A stretch of DNA of 5,335 bases, taken from contig JAFTSR010000390.1 of NCBI GenBank assembly GCA_017467225.1, positions 1 to 5,335 on the forward strand. Reading direction: 5' to 3'. Below the pieces are notes generated by a model that had not been told where the DNA came from, searched no databases, and saw nothing but the letters and a program-made list of their open reading frames with translations. Shown here piece after piece: positions 1-4,108 of this stretch. Source of the DNA: Clostridia bacterium (lineage in GTDB: Bacteria; Bacillota_A; Clostridia; Oscillospirales; CAG-272). Position numbers and translations under genes: made by a program. Positions within the stretch are counted from its first letter, which is position 1. Each line of letters opens with the position of its first letter.

Positions 1-1105
1 CCATACACATGTAGGAGAGGTCGTTCGTCGCGTCCAGACCGTGCTCGTCCTGACCGCCTACGATGAGATTCTGGAACAGACCGTAGCCGGCAAAGCCCTC
101 GGCGGAGGCGGCGTCACGTACCTTGTTGAGGTCGTTGAGCTTGACCCAGATGCAGTCGAGCAGCTCCTGGGCGGATTCGTAGGTGATCTTACCCGCGTCC
201 AGGTCGGCCTTGAAGTAGGGGTACATATAAACGTCAAAGCGTCCGGGAGAGATGGAGTGACCCGAGGATTCCATCTGCATGAGCTGCTGGACGAACCAGA
301 AGGCCTGGCAAGCCTCGTGGAAGGAGCGGGCGGGCTTGGCGGGAACATGGTCACAGGCCTCAGCAATGGCGAGCAGCTCTGCCTTACGGGTGGAATCGGT
401 GCACTCAGCGGCTTCGTGGAGTGCCAGATCGGAATAGCGGCGGGCGTAGGTGATGACGGCCTCGCAGCTCTCGATCACGGCTTCCAGGAAGTTACGCTTG
501 GAGGCATAGTCGCCCTGACCGCGAGTCAGCTTGGAGAGCTCTGCACGAGCCTCGTCAGCGATGCCCTCGTAGCCGATCTTGATGACCTTTTCATAATTTA
601 CATTGACGTGGCCGACGCCATTGTAGAAATAGTTACCGACGGTGAAGATGCCGTGGTTGAGGAATACGTCCAGCACCTCGGGATCCATATTGGATGCGGC
701 CAGGTCGCTGACGGTCTTGCCCTTCCAGTAAGGATGAACGGCCTCCAGACGGCGGATGGTGTCGGGGGAGATGTAGAAGGGATCAGCCTCACGGGTAGCG
801 ATGGTTTCGTACTCGGGAGGGAGCCACTCGTAGGAGAACTCGGGGAAGGTCTGGCATCCGCGGGGAGCGACCGAGCTGGAACCGACGATCAGCTCATGGG
901 GACGGATGACGATCGGAATGTTCTCCAGGATGTGACGAAAAGCGGCAGAGCGGCGCTTGATGAGGGGCAGGTGCTCTGTCATCTTGTAGCTTTCTGTGAT
1001 CAGTTCGGCACGGTCAGCCTCGATCTCGGGCATATTGGCATAGAGATCGGCGACCAGCTTGGCGATACGGGGGCTCTTTTCAATGGTAAATTTGATTTCA
1101 GACAT
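1..1105 (-). CDS. Glycyl radical enzyme, glycerol/1,2-diol dehydratase-like (N-terminal part)
   Basis: This is the first 368 residues of a pyruvate formate-lyase-like glycyl radical enzyme; the C-terminal half, with the catalytic Cys and the glycyl-radical Gly, lies beyond the left edge. The start ATG (1103-1105) is preceded by GAGG eight bases upstream. Recognisable motifs, compared from memory with Clostridium butyricum B12-independent glycerol dehydratase (DhaB1), are VGNYFYNGVGHV (156-167), ESSGHSISPGRFD (279-291) and GYGLFQNLIVGGQ (340-352). With a constant two-residue offset, H166, H283, S284 and Y341 fall where that enzyme has its substrate-pocket His164, His281, Ser282 and Tyr339. These enzymes remove water from glycerol or propane-1,2-diol using a radical installed by an AdoMet radical activase; that partner gene is not in the window and would be expected further left. 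The family call is strong. The substrate is inference, because the decisive C-terminal half is missing and many gut members of this clade are uncharacterised. Confidence 0.88.
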   Translation of the reverse strand, partial: MSEIKFTIEKSPRIAKLVADLYANMPEIEADRAELITESYKMTEHLPLIKRRSAAFRHILENIPIVIRPHELIVGSSSVAPRGCQTFPEFSYEWLPPEYETIATREADPFYISPDTIRRLEAVHPYWKGKTVSDLAASNMDPEVLDVFLNHGIFTVGNYFYNGVGHVNVNYEKVIKIGYEGIADEARAELSKLTRGQGDYASKRNFLEAVIESCEAVITYARRYSDLALHEAAECTDSTRKAELLAIAEACDHVPAKPARSFHEACQAFWFVQQLMQMESSGHSISPGRFDVYMYPYFKADLDAGKITYESAQELLDCIWVKLNDLNKVRDAASAEGFAGYGLFQNLIVGGQDEHGLDATNDLSYMCM

Positions 1106-1170
1106 TGTAAAAACCTCAATTTATATAAAGTGGATTTGATTGCTTGGTTATGCAGTTGCGGGGTGGGCAT

Positions 1171-1189
1171 CGCGTATACGGTATACGCG
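1171..1189. promoter_or_regulatory. Operator-like perfect palindrome upstream of the glycyl radical enzyme
   Basis: CGCGTATAC, a single central G, then GTATACGCG: nine-base arms with no mismatch. It lies 66-84 bases upstream of the start codon and covers the putative -10 and start site. The core GTATAC dyad is of the kind bound by dimeric helix-turn-helix regulators; GntR-family sites often have such a core, but the binding protein is not identifiable here. A one-base centre cannot form an RNA hairpin with all nine pairs, which argues for a DNA-binding site. Confidence 0.5.
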
Positions 1190-1208
1190 CCTTCGGTCGT
1201 GACGTGAA
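1180..1208 (-). promoter_or_regulatory. Possible promoter of the glycyl radical enzyme gene
   Basis: On the minus strand TTCACG (plus positions 1203-1208, 4/6 match to TTGACA) is followed after 17 bases by TATACC (1180-1185, 4/6 match to TATAAT). This would give a leader of about 70 bases. It is a weak match, favoured because the spacing is ideal and because the -10 lies inside a perfect palindrome. The TATAAA-like string at 1121-1128 is too close to the Shine-Dalgarno to serve as a -10 for a normal leader. Confidence 0.35.
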
Positions 1209-1310
1209 CTACCCTCGACAGAACTCAAACTCGCAGTTCTCTTTCGGGTATCTACTCACTTGGTAAAAATCTTGGTGACCTCTTTTTAATAAAAATTCTT
1301 GGAAGTCCGG

Positions 1311-1361
1311 AAACCTTCTTTTAAGAAGGTTTCTGGTGGGGTCAAGGGGCAACGCCCCTTG
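1311..1361. repeat. Pair of intergenic stem-loops between the ABC ATPase and the glycyl radical enzyme
   Basis: Two perfect hairpins lie just beyond the stop codon of the ABC gene. One is AAACCTTCTT, a two-base loop, AAGAAGGTTT (1311-1332). The other is CAAGGGGC, AAC, GCCCCTTG (1343-1361). Neither is followed directly by a T tract on either strand, so neither is a textbook intrinsic terminator, although they may stall transcription or protect the 3' end of the ABC message. The second belongs to a group of GGGGC-loop-GCCCC hairpins also seen at 2789-2809, 3173-3196 and 3941-3960. Confidence 0.6.
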
Positions 1362-1372
1362 CGTATCTCCCC

Positions 1373-2452
1373 TCACTCCTCGTCCTCGGTATAGACGTCC
1401 TCGGCTTCCTTGCGGCGCTTTTCGGCGTCGACGACGAGGTCAGAGGCGACGGAGGACTCCAGGCGGGTCTTCTGCTTGGTGCTGCGACGCTTGTCCGCCT
1501 CGCGCACGGCGCGGGAGTTGTCGGTCTTATCGACGACGGAAATAAAGATATCCTCAAGGCTCATGCCCAGCGCCTCAAGACCGATCAGAGCCCAGCCCTT
1601 CTCGGCCAGCGTGTAGAACAAATTCTTGCGAATGTCCACGCCGTAGTCGCTCTCGATGGTGTAGGTGTAGGCGTCGCCGTCGCGCTCAGCCAGCACCTCG
1701 GCGTAAACGATGCCGGGCTTGGAGCGCAGCATTGCGAGGATCTCGCGCTGCGGACCGCAGATCTTGGCGTTGAAGCGGCGGTTGTTCTCAACCACACGGG
1801 TGATGTTCTCGGTGCGCTCGTCGGCAACGATCTTGCCCTTGTTGATGATGATGATACGGTCGCAAACCGCCTGCACCTCCTGCAGAATGTGCGTGGAGAG
1901 AATGACGGTGTGCTCGCGACCCAGATTACGGATCAGGTTGCGGATCTCGATGATCTGCTTGGGGTCAAGGCCGACGGTCGGCTCGTCGAAGATGATGACC
2001 TTCGGATTGCCGATCAGCGCCTGCGCGATGCCGACTCTCTGGCGGTAGCCCTTGGAGAGGTTGCGGATGACGCGCTTGTAGACGTCGCGGATTTTGACGA
2101 CGTCGCAGATCTCACCCAAATGCTGCTCGCGAGGCAGCTTGCAGCCCTTGAGCTCGTAGTTGAAGTTGAGGTACTCCTCGACCGTCATGTCAAGGTATAG
2201 GGGCGGCTGCTCGGGCAAGTAGCCGATCAGCTTCTTGGCACCCAAAGGGTCGGAGAGAATGTCAATGCCGGAGATGGTGGCCTTACCTGCCGTGGAGGAG
2301 AGGTAGCCGGTGAGAATGTTCATCGTGGTGGATTTTCCCGCGCCGTTCGGGCCGAGAAATCCTACGATCTCGCCGTCGTTGACCTCAAAGCTGATGTCGT
2401 CAACTGCACAGTTTGTACCGTAGTTTTTCACCAAATGCTCGATTTTTATCAT
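1373..2452 (-). CDS. ABC-2-type transporter ATP-binding protein
   Basis: This 359-residue nucleotide-binding subunit would power a membrane permease by ATP hydrolysis at the cytoplasmic face. Walker A is GPNGAGKST (34-42), the Q-loop Gln is in GYLPEQPP (Q82), the signature is LSKGY (132-136), Walker B is VIIFDEP (152-158, catalytic E157), the D-loop follows at GLDP, and the switch His is in LSTHIL (H188). The set is complete, so the ATPase should be active. A C-terminal extension of about 150 residues, common in drug/gliding-type ABC-2 ATPases, ends in a highly charged tail rich in Lys, Arg and Glu. The start at MIKIEHLVKNYG is preferred: the longer frame up to 2527 begins inside the promoter -10 and adds 25 residues with no family resemblance. 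AAAGGA lies 12 bases upstream. No permease gene is visible on either side, which is unusual for this family. The substrate is unknown. Confidence 0.93.
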   Translation of the reverse strand: MIKIEHLVKNYGTNCAVDDISFEVNDGEIVGFLGPNGAGKSTTMNILTGYLSSTAGKATISGIDILSDPLGAKKLIGYLPEQPPLYLDMTVEEYLNFNYELKGCKLPREQHLGEICDVVKIRDVYKRVIRNLSKGYRQRVGIAQALIGNPKVIIFDEPTVGLDPKQIIEIRNLIRNLGREHTVILSTHILQEVQAVCDRIIIINKGKIVADERTENITRVVENNRRFNAKICGPQREILAMLRSKPGIVYAEVLAERDGDAYTYTIESDYGVDIRKNLFYTLAEKGWALIGLEALGMSLEDIFISVVDKTDNSRAVREADKRRSTKQKTRLESSVASDLVVDAEKRRKEAEDVYTEDEE

Positions 2453-2483
2453 ATCGAAAAGGATTCCTTTCTCAAAATTCGAT
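2453..2483 (-). promoter_or_regulatory. Shine-Dalgarno of the ABC gene within a small inverted repeat
   Basis: On the mRNA the AAAGGA Shine-Dalgarno (2465-2470) is complementary to TCCTTT (2458-2463) just downstream. These are bracketed by ATCGAA (2478-2483) and TTCGAT (2453-2458). The site lies 12 bases from the ATG, longer than usual, and could be partly masked by pairing. The structure is visible; a regulatory role is inference. Confidence 0.35.
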
Positions 2484-2525
2484 GGCTTTTTCGTGCGTCT
2501 GTCTTGGCGCACATATACAGAGTAC

Positions 2526-2534
2526 ATTATATCA
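2526..2534 (-). promoter_or_regulatory. Extended -10 promoter of the ABC ATPase gene
   Basis: The minus strand reads TGATATAATG, a consensus TATAAT (2526-2531) with the TGN extension (2532-2534). No good -35 hexamer sits 16-18 bases upstream, which extended -10 promoters can tolerate. Transcription would begin near 2519, giving a leader of about 67 bases before the ATG at 2452 and excluding the longer frame that starts at 2527. Confidence 0.55.
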
Positions 2535-2627
2535 TAAATATGTTAACAAATAGTGAACAAAGACAATTTTTCTTGTTTTTTGCATGGTTTTTTTGTGTGA
2601 AAATCGGGTGATGGGGGTGGATTTTGT

Positions 2628-2677
2628 TTGTGCGAACAGAACTTTCTGACTGTAATTGGACTGTTGTTCATTCTTTG
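2628..2677 (+). repeat. Left terminal inverted repeat of the structured element
   Basis: It begins TTGTGCGAACAGAAC and matches the reverse complement of 3252-3302. The outer 42 bases (2628-2669) match the opposite end at 34 positions. The inner end merges into the hairpin TTCTTTGC-GTCG-GCAAAGAA (2671-2690). Confidence 0.65.
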
Positions 2678-2809
2678 CGTCGGCAAAGAACGAACCAATG
2701 AAACCCGCATTCCGCTATGCGGAATGTCCGAGTTTGTCTTGATGCCTTGACGGCATCATTTCGCAAGCGAAAACGACAAACATCGGAACTTAGGGGCCCA
2801 GCCCCTAAG
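2671..2809. repeat. Left hairpin cluster including a three-way-junction-like fold
   Basis: The stems lie nearly end to end: TTCTTTGC/GCAAAGAA (2671-2690); CATTCCGC-TAT-GCGGAATG (2708-2726); an outer stem TCCGA+GTTTGTC (2727-2738) pairing with GACAAAC+TCGGA (2775-2787, one bulged A); and CTTAGGGGC-CCA-GCCCCTAAG (2789-2809). The outer stem encloses two further hairpins, TGATGCC/GGCATCA (2740-2758) and TTTCGC-AA-GCGAAA (2759-2772). All arms are Watson-Crick, so the fold is available to either strand, as RNA or as single-stranded DNA. Confidence 0.6.
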
Positions 2810-2818
2810 AACCCGGAT

Positions 2819-2926
2819 TGTGATCGCGTGTTACATGCAAAAAACGCTGTCGCATTTTTTGCTAAACACACGCGGCTGTCACAGAGTGCAGACTTTGCTT
2901 TCGCCGCCTCAAAAAGGACGGCGAAA
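2819..2926. repeat. Two further stem-loops in the left half of the element
   Basis: One is a nested hairpin: TGTGA (2819-2823) with TCACA (2879-2883), CGCGTGT (2825-2831) with ACACGCG (2868-2874), and GCAAAAAA (2837-2844) with TTTTTTGC (2855-2862). The other is TTTCGCCG (2899-2906) with CGGCGAAA (2919-2926). Neither resembles a tRNA, riboswitch or rRNA fragment that I recognise. Confidence 0.5.
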
Positions 2927-3060
2927 ACATAGAGGCTTTCTACGGAAAAAAGCATAATGTTTAACAAACGCTAACTGCTTTCGTTCTATTTTCGAATGGC
3001 TATGGTTTTCGCACTTTTCCGCTAAAAATTCCCGCCGCATAGCAAATGACCGCTTCTAAC

Positions 3061-3196
3061 CCATCTCGAGGCGGTGCCGAAGAGATGGAGGAGACTTTGA
3101 TGACTTTCCCTTTCGCGTTCGCCGCGTCGGTTTGTCCGACGAGGTCAGCAAACGCGACGGCAGGGGGGATCTACAAGGGGGCAGAGCCCCCTTTGT
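3061..3196. repeat. Right hairpin cluster
   Basis: CCATCTC (3061-3067) pairs with GAGATGG (3082-3088). TCGCGTT (3113-3119) pairs with AACGCGA (3151-3157) and encloses CGTCGG-TTTGT-CCGACG (3125-3141). ACAAGGGGGC (3173-3182), loop AGA, pairs with GCCCCCTTTGT (3186-3196) with one bulged T. The layout (branched stem next to a G-rich hairpin) resembles the left cluster, though the stem sequences differ. Confidence 0.5.
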
Positions 3197-3211
3197 ACGC
3201 GTTTTATTTGG

Positions 3212-3254
3212 GTTTCGGCGTAGCCGAAACAGCGTTTCATTTGACGCGCGTCAA
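3212..3254. repeat. Right-end hairpins mirroring those of the left end
   Basis: GTTTCGGC-GTA-GCCGAAAC (3212-3230) is followed by three bases, GTTTCATT (3234-3241) and the perfect palindrome TTGACGC/GCGTCAA (3241-3254). On the minus strand this is hairpin, AATGAAAC, three bases, hairpin with a TAC loop, the same order and spacing as at 2671-2726. Confidence 0.55.
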
Positions 3255-3302
3255 AGAAATGAACAACAAACCATTTATAGTTAGAAATCTTTGTTCGCAC
3301 AA
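3252..3302 (-). repeat. Right terminal inverted repeat of the structured element
   Basis: Read on the minus strand it begins TTGTGCGAACAAAGA and matches the left end at 34 of the outer 42 positions. It ends 28 bases before the -35 box of the Fur-family gene, so that promoter is intact. Confidence 0.65.
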
Positions 3303-3330
3303 TCTAACTCATCTTTTCCGCCTTCTCCCC

Positions 3331-3359
3331 TTGACAAAATCAAAAAAATATGCTATAAT
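3331..3359 (+). promoter_or_regulatory. Consensus sigma-A promoter of the Fur-family gene
   Basis: TTGACA (3331-3336), a 17-base spacer and TATAAT (3354-3359) match both consensus hexamers exactly; TGC before the -10 also supplies the extended TGN motif. Transcription should start near 3366, inside the palindrome that overlaps the -10, giving a leader of about 35 bases. Such a strong promoter suggests that control is by repression. Confidence 0.9.
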
Positions 3360-3379
3360 TTGAGAACTGTTCTCAAATT
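3357..3379. promoter_or_regulatory. Fur-family-type operator (7-1-7 palindrome) over the start site
   Basis: A perfect 23-bp palindrome: AATTTGAGAAC, central T, GTTCTCAAATT. Its core TGAGAAC-T-GTTCTCA has the 7-1-7 geometry of Fur-family boxes (the Fur consensus TGATAATNATTATCA differs at two positions per half). It overlaps the end of the -10 and the expected start site, where a bound repressor would block RNA polymerase. The adjacent gene encodes a Fur-family protein, so autoregulation is the simplest reading. Confidence 0.8.
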
Positions 3380-3400
3380 CACGCGAAAGGAGAGGCTGTC

Positions 3401-3868
3401 ATGCCGAAAACCACCTATAAAACCGGAGCACGGACGCAGCTTTTGTCCTTTTTCGACCAAAATCCCGACCGCCAATTCACGGCGGACGAGCTGTGCGCGC
3501 ACTTCTCCGCGCCATGTCAGGGCAAGCCGATCGCCAAAAGCACGCTCTATCGCCAGCTTGATACGCTCTGCCGCGAGGGTTACCTGCAGCGCTTCGACGG
3601 TACCGACCCGCAAACCGGCGCGACTGTTCGCTACTACCAGCCCACCGGCGAGAACGGCGACTGCCGCGATCATTTCCACCTTAAATGCCTCGTCTGCGGA
3701 CAGCTGCAGCATCTGGAATGCGACCAAACGCTGGCACTTTTGCAGCACCTGGCCGCCACGCACGCCTTTTCGGTCGATTGCGGACGCTCCATTCTCTACG
3801 GCGTCTGCCATGACTGCCAAAGCAGCGCACCCGACCACCCGTCACCCGCCGATCATACCTGCCCCTGA
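3401..3868 (+). CDS. Fur-family metal-responsive transcriptional repressor
   Basis: This 155-residue cytoplasmic dimeric repressor has the usual Fur/Zur/PerR length and plan. The N-terminal winged helix has its recognition helix in IAKSTLYRQLDTLCREG (44-60). The C-terminal part carries DHFHLKCLVCG (90-100) with H91 and H93 as likely regulatory-metal ligands. C96/C99 and C136/C139 (GVCHDC) would form the structural four-Cys zinc site. A short tail with extra His and Cys follows. The start is set by AGGAG (3388-3392) eight bases before ATG. It is preceded by a consensus promoter and a 7-1-7 palindrome, so it is likely autorepressed, and followed 240 bases on by a putative metal transporter on the same strand. 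Which metal (iron, zinc, manganese) or peroxide it senses cannot be decided from sequence. The transporter's family hints at manganese or another divalent metal, but that is inference. Confidence 0.93.
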   Translation: MPKTTYKTGARTQLLSFFDQNPDRQFTADELCAHFSAPCQGKPIAKSTLYRQLDTLCREGYLQRFDGTDPQTGATVRYYQPTGENGDCRDHFHLKCLVCGQLQHLECDQTLALLQHLAATHAFSVDCGRSILYGVCHDCQSSAPDHPSPADHTCP

Positions 3869-3880
3869 GGCTGCGGAAAA

Positions 3881-4034
3881 ACCAAGCACCGAGTCAAAGA
3901 CTACGGCTTGGTGTGAGTAATGATACGTATTTGTCTGTCTTTTGGGGCAGGGGCCCCAAATGGATGTCGCTGTCGGCTCATTTCGAACAGAACCGCAGCG
4001 ACTGAAATTTCAAAACAGATTCAAAGTTTTTGAA
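3881..4034. repeat. Array of stem-loops between the Fur-family gene and the transporter
   Basis: Four hairpins fill this spacer. ACCAAG (3881-3886) pairs with CTTGGT (3907-3912), with CCG/CGG and AGTC/GACT inside. TTTGGGGC-AGGG-GCCCCAAA spans 3941-3960. GTCGCTG (3966-3972) pairs with CAGCGAC (3996-4002), with CGG/CCG inside. TTCAAA-GTT-TTTGAA spans 4020-4034. The first could help end the Fur-family transcript, but no T tract follows. No clear promoter for the downstream gene is visible here. Confidence 0.5.
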
Positions 4035-4043
4035 AGGGAGTTT

Positions 4044-4075
4044 GAGGGAAAACTTTTTTCAAAAAGTTTTCCCTC
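4044..4075. repeat. Long perfect hairpin upstream of the transporter start
   Basis: GAGGGAAAACTTTTT (4044-4058), a TC loop, then AAAAAGTTTTCCCTC (4061-4075): fifteen perfect base pairs ending 33 bases before the start codon and leaving the AGGAG Shine-Dalgarno free. It has no following T tract. It could stabilise the 5' end of a processed transporter mRNA or simply be an intergenic repeat. Confidence 0.65.
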
Positions 4076-4108
4076 ATATAAACAAAGACACCGAAGATAG
4101 GAGCACTT

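Larger units (their letters stand above)
2628..3302. mobile_element. Inverted-repeat-bounded, hairpin-rich noncoding element (MITE-like)
   Basis: The ends are imperfect inverted repeats. From each end inward, 34 of 42 positions are identical without gaps, starting TTGTGCGAACA and including CTRTAAWTGG and TGTTGTTCATT; identity continues through CTTTG with one gap. Moving inward, both ends next show a hairpin, then AATGAAAC, then three bases, then an eight-base-pair hairpin with a three-base loop (TAT or TAC). The interior holds at least eight further stem-loops and no open frame with a convincing start or protein character. It lies between the divergent promoters of the ABC and Fur-family genes, without disrupting either. 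No target-site duplication is evident. It could be a non-autonomous transposable element, a genus-specific structured intergenic repeat, or an old composite of several repeats. The inverted ends are seen directly; mobility is inferred. Confidence 0.5.

Noticed and set aside
41..1207. Long plus-strand open frame opposite the glycyl radical enzyme
   Set aside because: It is the complement of a clearly recognisable enzyme; its Gly/Val/Leu-rich translation has no family resemblance and no Shine-Dalgarno precedes it.
1205..1240. Second Fur-type box (GAGAACT/AGTTCTC-like half sites) near the glycyl radical enzyme
   Set aside because: Only half-sites resembling the 3357-3379 palindrome are present; spacing does not fit 7-1-7 geometry.
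1311..1361. Intrinsic terminator after the ABC gene
   Set aside because: Stems are good but neither is followed directly by a T tract on the minus strand, so they are listed as repeats instead.
2668..2967. Open frames in the hairpin-rich region (minus 2668-2967, plus 2717-2932)
   Set aside because: They overlap on opposite strands, are built from palindromic stems, and show no ribosome site or protein-like composition.
2671..3254. CRISPR array
   Set aside because: The hairpins do not share a constant direct repeat with regular spacers; each stem has a different sequence and there are no cas genes.
3046..3363. 105-codon plus-strand frame ending in the Fur-family promoter
   Set aside because: It reads through the right inverted end, the hairpins and the -35/-10 region, so it is incompatible with the consensus promoter and operator.
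3291..3920. 209-codon plus-strand frame overlapping the Fur-family gene in another frame
   Set aside because: Arg/Ser/Thr/Pro-rich out-of-frame shadow; the Fur-family frame has the motifs, Shine-Dalgarno and promoter.
3869..4108. yybP-ykoY (manganese) or other riboswitch upstream of the transporter
   Set aside because: I could not find the conserved loop sequences of a known class; the stems present look like short palindromes and no expression platform is evident.
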